IMG/VR virus record: IMGVR_UViG_3300009437_000034
Span: 1 to 21,417 of that record
Source: a virus
Reading direction: 5' to 3' (one strand)
Length of the DNA: 21,417 nucleotides
Numbering within the stretch: the first letter of the stretch is position 1; each line of letters opens with the position of its first letter. A model generated the notes under the pieces. The model searched no databases, was not told the origin of the DNA, and worked only from the letters and a program-made list of their open reading frames with translations. Below are positions 11,014 to 19,541 of this stretch, one piece after another. The position numbers and the translations under genes were made by a program.

Positions 11014-13097
11014 TATTTTTTAATATTCATATCGATTGAAAAAATATCTACAGTAAAAGAGGAATCGCCAGCAATACCAATTGCTATTTCATCGCCTGTG
11101 CTTATGCTATCAATAATTGTTGTTATTGGATAAGTGTTAGCTCTTGATGATAGTAGTTCTCCTCTAGTTGATGGATGATTGCTTATTTCTACAAAAGAAG
11201 GTTGACCAGCATCTTTACGCATTACATTAACAAATAATTCAGCAGTTGTGCCTGATGTTTTTTGAGCTATTACTTTCGCAGATATTGAGACTGTAGCAGT
11301 TGTTTTGCCTGTATAAATCAAGCTGCCAGTCGATGTCGCTTTAAATCTTTCCGTTTCATCACTTAACCAAGTACCAGTTACTACCTCTATTAGTGTTGTA
11401 GTCGCAGGAAAGGCAATTGTTGAAGTCAATATGTTGTTACCTAGCGTTTGAGAGTCGGGAATAATGCCGCCAGTATTATTCGTAGTTACAACATTATTTG
11501 TTTGATCTAAGCTACCTGTATTAAATATTGCATTTGCTGGAGTCTCAGCAGAGGTGAATGGAACGGCTACACCAAAGCTATCAAGTAAAGTAAATGTTGT
11601 TCCAGTTACATTAACTGCATAACCCCCTTGATCGTAATTATTAGTGCCTTTGATAAATAATGATTGCCCAGTTGTTGGAGCTGTGCCAGTTGTAGTAAAT
11701 AAAGCTAGACCTCCGCTATCTGTTACAGATGTTATATCGTCGATTACTCCCTGTTTAAAAAAGTTATCTATATAGATATTACTGCCATCAAGTAGCGTTG
11801 CTACACCTTGAGCATCATCAGCTACAAAAGTAGCGGTTATATCAAAAGTTCCAAATTGGAAAGTCGGATCTATATTAATGACATTAGATACAGTATAGCT
11901 ACCATTATAATTAGCAGTAAAAGCAATATTAACTACATCGCTATTTTCAAAGGAATGTCCACCAGCTACAATAACCCTAGTTTGACCACCTCCTAAATCT
12001 GCAAATTGGATTATACCACCAAATACATCTCCTTGATAAGGGACGGCAGCCCCTACAGACAGTCCAGAAGTAGGTAAAATTGCAGGATCAACATTTAAAA
12101 TAGATTCTCCTTTTGCTTGAAAAAAAGCAGATGATGAAATATTGGCTTGCCTTAAATTTGTTTTAAAAGTATAAAAAGGATTTCCAGTTGATACAAAATG
12201 GCGACCAACAAAATTAATATGATTAACAACCGAAACATTATCATAAATTAATTCTCCAACTTGAAATTGCTTAACTCCAAGCCAAAAAACACCAGTCATA
12301 TTGATAAAAGTTGCACCTGAGAAATTTTCAAACTGACATAGTGAACATACTACCTCACTTTCTAAAGAGTTTGTGGGGTGACCTGTCAATGTTGCAAGTG
12401 GAGTAGTACCTGTTGCACCTGAAAATCTTAAATTCTTCCAATATAGATATTTAACTCTTTTTCCAGAAGTATTACTAAATCCGTTAGAAGTAGCAGCAAA
12501 AATAATTTGAGTATTGGGTAAACCCGAGCCAACAAAAGCAACAGATAAATCATCTAAATCACAGACTATATTCTTTGTAATAATTAATTGACTAACTGAT
12601 ATATAATACATCGTGTTAGTATCTCTTAAATAGATATTAGATGCGTCTTGATTTTTGAAATCACTTTCTTGCTTAACAATTACAACATTGTTAGCTTGAT
12701 CTAAATTACCAAGTTTACGCCATTTTGAAGCATTGCTTAGAGCTTGCCCAATATTGGTATTGATTAAAGATTTATAAATTAAACCTGTGCCATTCTCTTT
12801 AACCATTGAATCAATATGGTATTCTGTGCCTGCATCATATTCCGCTATACCCTCTTGCAACAAATAAGCATTTTGATAATCATTGACATATTTTAAAGCA
12901 TTTTGCTCTTCAATAGCAGCTTGCTTATCCCCGTTATTATCTTTATAGCCTTCAATCCAGCCGTTCAAATAATCGCTTGATTGTATTAAATCTAAATCGG
13001 TTGTTGTGGTTGGCGTGCCATCTTTGAAGCTACCAAATACTCCTTTATCAACATTTTTTGCAAATAGTTTTTGCGTTTTTCTTGTGAGTTTAGCCAT
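11013..13097 (-). CDS. Tail fibre/spike protein A
   Basis: The largest gene (694 aa). The N-terminus (residues 1-135) is the attachment module shared with fibre B: MAKLTRKTQKLFA, GVFGSFKDGT, NGWIEGYKD, EEQNALKYVNDYQNAYLLQE and YKSLINTN. A beta-rich shaft follows, then a pair of modules of the GHxxxxxDxVNIxxxANYNGSY / GTAPTTGQSLFIKGTNNYDQGG type (about residues 370-440 and 465-535), repeats often found in phage receptor-binding proteins. The C-terminal part looks like a beta-sandwich tip (VNVMRKDAGQPSFVEISNH). No enzyme motif is seen. It overlaps both neighbours by one base (TAATG). Confidence 0.85.
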   Translation of the reverse strand: MAKLTRKTQKLFAKNVDKGVFGSFKDGTPTTTTDLDLIQSSDYLNGWIEGYKDNNGDKQAAIEEQNALKYVNDYQNAYLLQEGIAEYDAGTEYHIDSMVKENGTGLIYKSLINTNIGQALSNASKWRKLGNLDQANNVVIVKQESDFKNQDASNIYLRDTNTMYYISVSQLIITKNIVCDLDDLSVAFVGSGLPNTQIIFAATSNGFSNTSGKRVKYLYWKNLRFSGATGTTPLATLTGHPTNSLESEVVCSLCQFENFSGATFINMTGVFWLGVKQFQVGELIYDNVSVVNHINFVGRHFVSTGNPFYTFKTNLRQANISSSAFFQAKGESILNVDPAILPTSGLSVGAAVPYQGDVFGGIIQFADLGGGQTRVIVAGGHSFENSDVVNIAFTANYNGSYTVSNVINIDPTFQFGTFDITATFVADDAQGVATLLDGSNIYIDNFFKQGVIDDITSVTDSGGLALFTTTGTAPTTGQSLFIKGTNNYDQGGYAVNVTGTTFTLLDSFGVAVPFTSAETPANAIFNTGSLDQTNNVVTTNNTGGIIPDSQTLGNNILTSTIAFPATTTLIEVVTGTWLSDETERFKATSTGSLIYTGKTTATVSISAKVIAQKTSGTTAELFVNVMRKDAGQPSFVEISNHPSTRGELLSSRANTYPITTIIDSISTGDEIAIGIAGDSSFTVDIFSIDMNIKK

Positions 13098-13843
13098 TAT
13101 AATTGAATTATTTTATCATAAGTTAATATTTCGCCAGCAGCATCAGTATCATAAGTCGTAAAGCCTGCAACATTGCTACTATCTATTTGTGTATCATAAG
13201 TCGTAAAGCCAAAGAAAGGCTGATCTCTTACAATTAATCCATTTAGATTTACACCCATCGGCCTTGGCAATACACCTTTGCTAAATGCAATTAAAGCTAC
13301 TCGGCTTTCATTACTTTTTACAAAATAAACCATAGTCATATTATCACTTGCTGATTGCACTATCCTATCTTCAAAAAATAGAAATAATCCGTCATCGATA
13401 GATTTTTCGCTATGATCTGAATTATTTTGAACAATCCTAAGTTTTAAAATTAAGCGATAATCATTATCATTTAATTTATTACCGATTTGCAAGCTTGCAT
13501 ATTCTGAAACTTCCAAGCCATAAGTATTACTGTTATAATCAGCTATTTCTACATTATAAAGCGTGTTTACATCGATATATTCTACAACCTGACCATTATC
13601 ACCTATAGCCTCGCCTGTAGCTTGATAAAATCTATTTACACCGACTAGCTTACCTATAACATCTAACTGCTTACCAACCGCAGTTTCAAGATTAAAAGCA
13701 TTTTCGACTTGCGAATAAATATCATTATTGAGTAAGTTTTTTACAAATAAATCAATCTCAGCCTTAGCTTTTTCTTTTTGATTATATTGTATAATCAATA
13801 AGTTTTGATAATATTTCGAAACTTCTTTAATATCTATTGCCAT
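13097..13843 (-). CDS. Baseplate protein, DUF2612-like
   Basis: A 248-aa protein with the hallmark LLIIQYNQKEKAKAEIDLFV (residues 15-34) and FNLETAVGKQLDVIGKLVGV (about 50-69) that introduce DUF2612 (phage baseplate periphery/tail protein I-like) proteins; then YRLILKLRIVQNNSDHS and FFEDRIVQSASDN. These proteins follow baseplate J in simple contractile tails and connect the wedge to the fibres. The C-terminus has a short tandem repeat (GFTTYDT twice), unusual for a structural connector. It overlaps fibre A by one base at its end. Confidence 0.85.
   Translation of the reverse strand: MAIDIKEVSKYYQNLLIIQYNQKEKAKAEIDLFVKNLLNNDIYSQVENAFNLETAVGKQLDVIGKLVGVNRFYQATGEAIGDNGQVVEYIDVNTLYNVEIADYNSNTYGLEVSEYASLQIGNKLNDNDYRLILKLRIVQNNSDHSEKSIDDGLFLFFEDRIVQSASDNMTMVYFVKSNESRVALIAFSKGVLPRPMGVNLNGLIVRDQPFFGFTTYDTQIDSSNVAGFTTYDTDAAGEILTYDKIIQL
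13146..13165 (-). repeat. 20-bp direct repeat inside the DUF2612-like gene, copy 2 in gene order
   Basis: GTATCATAAGTCGTAAAGCC, identical to 13191-13210, encodes GFTTYDT on the minus strand. The spacing between copies is 45 bases (15 codons, in frame), so the C-terminus carries a duplicated short unit. Only the two copies are seen, with a weaker third trace (LTYD) near the stop. Confidence 0.7.
13191..13210 (-). repeat. 20-bp direct repeat inside the DUF2612-like gene, copy 1 in gene order
   Basis: Identical to 13146-13165 (GTATCATAAGTCGTAAAGCC). The identical 20 bases in a protein-coding region suggest a recent duplication or a site for repeat expansion. Confidence 0.7.
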
Positions 13844-13844
13844 T

Positions 13845-15041
13845 TTAGATTTCTGTAATAGTTATCCTTGCATTATCAACAATCCATTTTTCATCAACTG
13901 TTGCAACATCTAAAAAGTTAACATAAGTTATACCATCATCTGACACTTCTAAATTTAAGGGCACACCACCCCCTCCTAAAGAGTTTATAGCTTCTAAAGC
14001 AATAGCTGTTACTCTTGAAGTCTCAGCAGCCTCGCCAATCTCAAAAGTTAGGTTATCAGTTATATATTGCTTTATGCCGTCAATATCAAAAGAAGTTCCT
14101 GCAACTGTCGATTTTAAATTAAATTGAATCCATAGATTTTTAGAAGTAGGTCGGTCAAACTTAGCTTGGAATATCTCGCCATTATCTTTAATTATATCAA
14201 CGGCTACACTACCTTTTAAACCACATCCGCTATTTTTCTTGGTATATATACCATTAGCAATATCAGTATTAGAACCACCTTCTACGATAGCCCAAATTGA
14301 ATGAGCTGGTATTGAGTTTGCATCAGTTGTATTTGTGAAATTCTCATAAACTCTTGCATCGGTTACGCTATCTACATTTAACAAATCGCCTAACAAGCCA
14401 TCTGTAAAGCCCTTTGATCTATTAGCACTTGATCTTGATAATCTTAATCTAAATTGAGAATCTAATTCTCCATCCTTGCCAAGCTCCAAAACACCGCTTG
14501 GATTGTCAATATTAGTTACGCCTAGAACAACGGTTATTGGGTTTGTTATTGTGTTAGGTAGCGTTGTTATTGAGCCTAATTCTTTAGCTCTAAAAGTTAA
14601 AAGATAAGTACCAGCACTAGCGATATTAGTTGTATCAAGCAAAATAAATTCATTACCTGTATTATCTGCTACTGTGTAGCCTGTGCCATCAATATTATTT
14701 GCGTCATCGTCAAGCCCTTCTAAAGTTAAACTTCTATCAGTTGTTATTTCTACTTGTTGCTGTGTGAATGTTGCACCTTGCCTAGCAATATTTAACAATG
14801 GAGCTAGTCTATCCAAAGCCTCGCCATTGGCTTGATCTAAATCAAAATTGTTGTAGATTGTTTGCAATAATTCCAATAAATCTCTTATTGCTTGAGCTTC
14901 AATATTTATTCTCTGTCCATCGGGTGAGTCGCTAGAAATAGCTATATCATTGCCATAAATATTTTTATAGCCAGTTTCAAAAGCCGTGATAATTTCATTT
15001 AAGCTATCAGTAACTAATCCGTTTTGATCTAATGTACTCAT
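13845..15041 (-). CDS. Baseplate J-like protein
   Basis: A 398-aa baseplate wedge protein. The N-terminus has the family's LNEIITAFETGYKNIYGNDI and SPDGQRINIEAQAIRDLLEL (about residues 14-33 and 43-62), DQANGEALDRLAPLLNI (77-93), and the middle carries DGELDSQFRLRLSRSSANRS and DVDSVTDARVYEN-like stretches typical of the Baseplate_J fold; the last third is DGIKQYI-rich alpha/beta. It forms the inner wedge of contractile tails. The start shares one base with the wedge gene stop (TAATG). Length and order (gp25-like, then J, then DUF2612) are normal. Confidence 0.92.
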   Translation of the reverse strand: MSTLDQNGLVTDSLNEIITAFETGYKNIYGNDIAISSDSPDGQRINIEAQAIRDLLELLQTIYNNFDLDQANGEALDRLAPLLNIARQGATFTQQQVEITTDRSLTLEGLDDDANNIDGTGYTVADNTGNEFILLDTTNIASAGTYLLTFRAKELGSITTLPNTITNPITVVLGVTNIDNPSGVLELGKDGELDSQFRLRLSRSSANRSKGFTDGLLGDLLNVDSVTDARVYENFTNTTDANSIPAHSIWAIVEGGSNTDIANGIYTKKNSGCGLKGSVAVDIIKDNGEIFQAKFDRPTSKNLWIQFNLKSTVAGTSFDIDGIKQYITDNLTFEIGEAAETSRVTAIALEAINSLGGGGVPLNLEVSDDGITYVNFLDVATVDEKWIVDNARITITEI

Positions 15042-15391
15042 TATTGAGTTATAACTATAGTTTCACTTTGTGAATATATAGTTTTGATTTTTGCCGTTAC
15101 TGTTGCTTGTCTGTTTTCTATGTTCGCATCTAAACTTAAAACCTCCGTTACTTCGTTAGTTTTAAGTAAAATGTCCCTTACTTCATCAATTAATATATCT
15201 TTTTGCTTTTTGTAGCCCAATCTATTATTCCAATCTACGCCGTTATTTTGAGCAAAAAAACAATCAGTTTTCCACTCTCTAACCCTAGATATGATATGTT
15301 GTTTTAAGCCTTCATTGGATTTTTTATAATCAGCTTTACCCTTACCAAAAGTCCAATCATCATTTTTATCTAAAGATCTAATAGTAGTCAT
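15041..15391 (-). CDS. gp25-like baseplate wedge protein
   Basis: A 116-aa protein with the gp25/GPW family pattern: DWTFGKGKADY (residues 12-22), LKQHIISRVREWKTDCFFAQ (29-48), NGVDWNNRLGY (50-60) and the EVLSLDANIENRQATVTAKI strand pair. The DWTFG, W-K-x-D-C-F-F and GVDW tracts are the ones shared with short phage versions of this wedge component. The gene starts in an ATGA overlap with the spike gene and precedes baseplate J, the conserved order in contractile tails. Confidence 0.88.
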   Translation of the reverse strand: MTTIRSLDKNDDWTFGKGKADYKKSNEGLKQHIISRVREWKTDCFFAQNNGVDWNNRLGYKKQKDILIDEVRDILLKTNEVTEVLSLDANIENRQATVTAKIKTIYSQSETIVITQ

Positions 15392-16083
15392 TTTAATAAA
15401 TTACTTACTCTAGTTGATAATGCACTTAAGCTTGAAGCCGTGCCAGCGTCAATAGGTAGATTGCCACTAACTGGGTCTACACATTGCAAGCTAGTTATAA
15501 TTGTTATTAATTCATCAATTATAGCCTTTAAGCTTTCTGCTGTATTTTTAAGCTCCAATTTATCATCTAAATTTATTTGACCGCCAGCACTATTAAGCAA
15601 GCTAATTTTTGAATTATCAAGTAAAATCTTATTTGCTAGATAATTAAGCTCTGTCGCCGTATTATTATAATCAGTTATTTTATTAACTTGACTTCTAATA
15701 CCTACTAAAGCAATAGCATCTGCTAAGTCGTGAGTTCTCTTTGTATTAGGTTTTTGGCTTAATCCATCATCAAACCAATTATCAATATCTCTATCATTAA
15801 ATAGCACTAGGCAAGTATCGCCAGCATTTATAGGTATTGTTAAGCCACCGCTCGCCCCTTTGTTTACAATAACTGGCACATCTTGCAACAATGAATAAGT
15901 TTGTAACACCTCGCCATCAATAGTATCTCTTACGCCTTTATCAATTAAGCTAACTGTAGCAGTTTGATTATCACTATCAAAGCTTTCTATCGTGCCTATT
16001 TTATGGCAATTTAATTCTTTGAAAATATCTATTTTCAATCCATCTAAAATATCTATTAAGTCGGGGTTTGATTTATCTATCAT
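15388..16083 (-). CDS. Baseplate central spike protein, gp138/OB-fold type
   Basis: A 231-aa protein. Residues about 20-115 show the gp138 N-terminal OB fold: HKIGTIESFDSDNQTATVSL, LLQDVPVIVNKGASGG, PINAGDTCLVLFNDRDIDNW and the trailing RTHDLADAIALVGI. Then comes a beta-helical spike section (LANKILLDNSKISLLNSAGG) and a C-terminal helical part. The spike sits on the hub at the tip of the tail tube and pierces the outer membrane. Both ends are in 4-base ATGA overlaps with the hub and the wedge genes, as is usual for baseplate cassettes. Confidence 0.85.
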   Translation of the reverse strand: MIDKSNPDLIDILDGLKIDIFKELNCHKIGTIESFDSDNQTATVSLIDKGVRDTIDGEVLQTYSLLQDVPVIVNKGASGGLTIPINAGDTCLVLFNDRDIDNWFDDGLSQKPNTKRTHDLADAIALVGIRSQVNKITDYNNTATELNYLANKILLDNSKISLLNSAGGQINLDDKLELKNTAESLKAIIDELITIITSLQCVDPVSGNLPIDAGTASSLSALSTRVSNLLK

Positions 16084-16955
16084 GATACAAATTTTAAGCC
16101 TTTAGTTAATTTATCGCCAGTTAGTAGCTGTAAGTTAGTTTTAGCCTCGCCACTTGTAGCCTCTGAGATCGTGCCACTATGCTTAACGCCAATTACTTTA
16201 TATTGACCGTCAAACTTTGGATTAAAAGCCGATTCAATTTGCACCACTTGACCCACTCTTATTCTTGGCTCAAATATCAGATCAACATTAATAAAAGTTC
16301 CTTGCAATAATGGCGTGCCTAACAGTCCAGTTTCTGAATTAATATTAAATAATTGGCCTTTTATAGCCTCATTAGGTTTTAACTTGTTTATAGTCTCTAA
16401 GTCAATAAAATATTCATCTTTGAAATTTTTATCAAGTAAATTAAAAGTATTGCCATTAATTGGCACGGCTCTTTTATATTCCCCTTCTGTTTCGCCTACC
16501 GCACCTTTTTTTAACCCAATAAAATTGGCTAATTCATCAAATAAATCCTTCCTAGTTATACCTTTATCAAAGGTTTTATTTATATATGAATTATAGGTAA
16601 GTGCCGCACTATCTAATGCTTGCATATAGGTTATTATATCGCTGCCTTGCCTGTATGAATAAGCCTCCATCAAATCACCTATAAAGATTGTTGATAGCTC
16701 GCCATAACCAGCTTGCAAAACAATTCTACGCTTGTCAATAGTTCGATTTTTCATATCGAATCTATTTTGAAATATAACCGACCTGCTACTTTCTTTTAAA
16801 TTGTAAACCCTAAGTATTGCATTATTAAGAGACGCCCCCGTGCTTCGTTCAATCTGAAATTCAATCGTCAATGGATTAGCTATTTCTATAAATTCAGTTA
16901 GCTTGCCTTTTTCTTTGATCTCTACCAATAATTTATATTGTCTGCCAAATTTCAT
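16080..16955 (-). CDS. Baseplate hub protein
   Basis: A 291-aa protein. The N-terminal region (FGRQYKLLVEIKEKGK; LTIEFQIERSTGASLNNAIL; RVYNLKESSR, about residues 2-57) and RRIVLQAGYGELSTIFIGDL (76-95) are characteristic of gp27/gpD-type hub proteins of simple contractile tails, which share the tail-tube fold. The C-terminal LIFEPRIRVGQVVQIESAFN and GQYKVIGVKHSGT stretch is an OB-like part (about 225-260). It would cap the tail tube and carry the spike. Both flanks are 4-base overlaps with the plug and spike genes. Confidence 0.82.
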   Translation of the reverse strand: MKFGRQYKLLVEIKEKGKLTEFIEIANPLTIEFQIERSTGASLNNAILRVYNLKESSRSVIFQNRFDMKNRTIDKRRIVLQAGYGELSTIFIGDLMEAYSYRQGSDIITYMQALDSAALTYNSYINKTFDKGITRKDLFDELANFIGLKKGAVGETEGEYKRAVPINGNTFNLLDKNFKDEYFIDLETINKLKPNEAIKGQLFNINSETGLLGTPLLQGTFINVDLIFEPRIRVGQVVQIESAFNPKFDGQYKVIGVKHSGTISEATSGEAKTNLQLLTGDKLTKGLKFVS

Positions 16956-17296
16956 GAAATATAAATATCTGTTTCAATTTGAACCACTTCTTCCGCTTCC
17001 AAAACTATTAATTCTATCCTGCCGATTGAAAAATCATCAAGAAATATTGGCTCGCCTGCATCTGTTGAGGTTATAGCAATGCCAAAAGGTAAAACATTTC
17101 TAAAAGCTCTTAATATATTAGCAGCATTTACAATTCTACGACCGTTAATTACAGTATCGCCAAAAGTGATATTATAGAACCAAGCTTGCTGCAAGTCGCT
17201 ATAAGATAACTCTAAGCTAAAAGTATCTTGCGCGTCGGTTGTTATTGTTAATAACTGCCTAGCATCGCTTGAAATTTCTGTTATTTGTTTAGACAT
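16952..17296 (-). CDS. Baseplate plug protein, Pam3 gp18-like
   Basis: A 114-aa beta-rich protein. Features such as DTFSLELSYSDLQQAWFYNI and the following GDTVINGRRIVNAANILRAF resemble small plug proteins that close the tube in the cyanophage Pam3-type baseplate, in which a short strand-rich domain carries a D-Q-x-F/T...W-x-F-x-I pattern. Membership is inferred from size, pattern and position just before the hub gene. It has a good Shine-Dalgarno (GGAGG, 7 bases before the ATG), rare in this genome. The end overlaps the hub start by 4 bases. Confidence 0.75.
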   Translation of the reverse strand: MSKQITEISSDARQLLTITTDAQDTFSLELSYSDLQQAWFYNITFGDTVINGRRIVNAANILRAFRNVLPFGIAITSTDAGEPIFLDDFSIGRIELIVLEAEEVVQIETDIYIS

Positions 17297-17299
17297 ATC

Positions 17300-18109
17300 T
17301 TAACCTCCAAAAAATCTACTTGCTATTGATTTTAAATCCTTTTTCTTACCTTCAACCTTGCCTTTGTTTTTTACATCTGATCTTTGATTAGCCGTCCTAC
17401 TTTGATATTGATTAGCATCTAGCTCTATTGTCTGAGTAGTGGCAAATCTAATTTGTTTTAAAGTAACCGATAAATCCGACTGAAAAGCATTATCCCCTTG
17501 TGTTATAACCAAGCTTTGAATTGCCATATTCTTTAAAAAGCCAAAAGGAGTGTCAACACCTACTAATTGTTTAGCATCATATAAGGCTTTCAAAAAATTA
17601 TATGCCTTAGCTTGTTTCGTCTTTGGTGGATTTAATTCTTTAAATGTTTTAAAAATATCAACACCAGCACCTAAAGAATCATCTAGTAACTGCACTTTGT
17701 CAGCTTTTTGACCAGTTATAACATTATTTAATTGTCTTGCTTGTTGTGTTACTATTGGGACATAGCTATTGATTACAGTTAGCTTTTTAAATAGCTCTAC
17801 AAATTCCCCTTTAGAATCCGCCCTTTCTGCTACTTGCTCGGCTACAAGACCCCTTAAGGTGCACATAAGCGGCTTGTTAGCTATATTATCTTGAACGGCT
17901 GTGTTTTGCTCCGTGTAATGATCCGTTATATCAGCTTGCAATTCTATTTTATGCTCTTCATAAATATCAAAGCCAAGCCCTGCAAGCCCTAAATTGGCAA
18001 TAGGAGATACAACATATTTACCAACTAAACCACTAGCTATATCAGCATTTTTAGTTATGCCATCTACTGTTGGTATTGATAAACTTGTATTTGGAGGTGC
18101 TGCAACCAT
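17300..18109 (-). CDS. Baseplate/hub-proximal tail protein, 269 aa
   Basis: Follows the tape measure, where simple contractile tails encode a hub or distal-tail adaptor. The N-terminus is a hydrophobic glycine-rich tract (VGKYVVSPIANLGLAGLGF); the middle has HKIELQADITDHYTEQNTAV (about residues 53-72) and PLMCTLRGLVAEQVA, and later VGVDTPFGFLKNMAIQSLVI and FQSDLSVTLKQIRFATTQTI (about 189-231). This arrangement (TDHY-E-x-x-AVQDNIA, TPFG-x-L-x-N-M-x-I-x-S, SDLSVTLKQIR) recurs in baseplate proteins that lie next to tape measure genes in DUF3383-type phages. The C-terminus is a lysine-rich tail. The precise role is inferred from position. Confidence 0.72.
   Translation of the reverse strand: MVAAPPNTSLSIPTVDGITKNADIASGLVGKYVVSPIANLGLAGLGFDIYEEHKIELQADITDHYTEQNTAVQDNIANKPLMCTLRGLVAEQVAERADSKGEFVELFKKLTVINSYVPIVTQQARQLNNVITGQKADKVQLLDDSLGAGVDIFKTFKELNPPKTKQAKAYNFLKALYDAKQLVGVDTPFGFLKNMAIQSLVITQGDNAFQSDLSVTLKQIRFATTQTIELDANQYQSRTANQRSDVKNKGKVEGKKKDLKSIASRFFGG
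17304..17308 (-). promoter_or_regulatory. Ribosome-binding site of the baseplate plug gene
   Basis: GGAGG on the minus strand (bases 17308 to 17304), seven bases before the ATG at 17296, embedded in the FGG codons and stop of the upstream gene. It is the clearest Shine-Dalgarno core seen at any start here, where most genes have none. Confidence 0.7.
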
Positions 18110-18110
18110 A

Positions 18111-19541
18111 TTATAAATTATTACCTTGACTTGATTGAACCCTTTTTAAAGTATCGCTTGTGATATTATCAAGACCCCTTGTTAATTCATTTCTTACCGC
18201 TATTGGATCTTGAATACCGTTAATACTTACATTATTATTAATCGTTGTAACTCCTGTTGCTGATGATAAAGCAGGATTTAAGCCTATTCTTTGATTTATA
18301 GAATTTTGGTTGTTACCTAGTATTTTATCAATAAAATTAGTAAAGCCTTCATTTTCATTTAAAGCACCTGCACCCATCTTGCCTAATTTTGCACCTGTGA
18401 AGCCTGCACCAAATACCAAGCCACCTATTCCAAGTAACTTGCCAAGCATTAAAAGATTAGCGCCTTTAAATAATTTCAACGAATTACCAAGTCTACCAAA
18501 AGATAAAGCTAACAACCCTACACCTACCGCAAAGGCTTTTAGACCTACTACCTTATCGCCACCTGAGAACATATCCATAAAGTTACCAATAAGACTTTCA
18601 CCGCCTTTTTGATATACTGCTATATCATCTAATATAATCAACAATGCAGTAAAGCCAAGAAGCATAGGACGCATTGCCAAAGTTATTGCACCAAAGGCTA
18701 GGGCTAGGGCTTTAACACCGCTTTCAATTCCTGTAATATTTGAAATAAAATTAGCTAGAACATTAAAGGCGTTACCTATGGCTTGAGCAAATAAAGTAAA
18801 TCCCTTTGCAAACCCTGTAATTATATTTATTACTTTATCGCCATTATCTTTTAACCAACTAAAGAATTGCTGCACTAGCTCGTTTAGTTGTGGAGCTATC
18901 TTTGCAACCGCTTGATCTTTTAAGGCTATGAATCTTAATTTTAGGGCTTTTATGCTAGTTCCTACCCTGTCAATATTTTCTCTTTGCTTTGGATTTAAAA
19001 AAGTGTTTTCGCTTAATTCTTCAAATTCCTGTCTGCTTAATTTTAAAATATTGATAAAGTCGGGGGTTAATCCAATTTGAGTTAATAGGTTAGTAGCTGT
19101 TGCATTGTCTAAACCTTTAATTGAGCCTCTTAATTCATCTAATACGCCAAAAGCATCTTGGCCAACATTGACGCCTAATAATTGAAAGGGGGTTATATCG
19201 CCTTGACCTAGTCTTATTTGTGATAGGTTTTGTTGAACATTGCCTATTGATTGAGCTATTTGGTCAGCACTAATAGCTAGATTAGATAATTGACCTGCTT
19301 GTTGCCATTTTTGCAACTCTTCAATCGCAAGCCCTGTTTGATTAGATAAATTTTGTAAAGCTACAACGCCACGCAAAGAGCCATCAACAAATCTATCAAG
19401 CCCTACAACTGCACCAGCAAAGGCGGCACCGAGAGCAATAGTTCCATTTCTAATTGATTTAATACCATTATCTACACGCTTAAGGCTAGCCTCATCGGCT
19501 TTAATTCCTAAACTTATAAATAATTCTCCTACGCTAGCCAT
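18111..19541 (-). CDS. Tail tape measure protein
   Basis: A 476-aa protein. Residues 1-60 (SVGELFISLGIKADEASLKR; IKSIRNGTIALGAAFAGAVV) are the typical beginning of short tape measure proteins; the middle is long helix with WLKDNGDKVINIITGFAKGF and several hydrophobic segments (about 230-400, such as TALLIILDDIAVY and VGLLALSFGRLG) that probably insert in the membrane during DNA ejection. The C-terminus (TTINNNVSINGIQDPIAVRN, about residues 436-455) is the tail-end motif of many tape measures. The length predicts a short tail. The ATG overlaps the preceding gene by 8 bases (ATGGCTAG). Confidence 0.88.
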   Translation of the reverse strand: MASVGELFISLGIKADEASLKRVDNGIKSIRNGTIALGAAFAGAVVGLDRFVDGSLRGVVALQNLSNQTGLAIEELQKWQQAGQLSNLAISADQIAQSIGNVQQNLSQIRLGQGDITPFQLLGVNVGQDAFGVLDELRGSIKGLDNATATNLLTQIGLTPDFINILKLSRQEFEELSENTFLNPKQRENIDRVGTSIKALKLRFIALKDQAVAKIAPQLNELVQQFFSWLKDNGDKVINIITGFAKGFTLFAQAIGNAFNVLANFISNITGIESGVKALALAFGAITLAMRPMLLGFTALLIILDDIAVYQKGGESLIGNFMDMFSGGDKVVGLKAFAVGVGLLALSFGRLGNSLKLFKGANLLMLGKLLGIGGLVFGAGFTGAKLGKMGAGALNENEGFTNFIDKILGNNQNSINQRIGLNPALSSATGVTTINNNVSINGIQDPIAVRNELTRGLDNITSDTLKRVQSSQGNNL

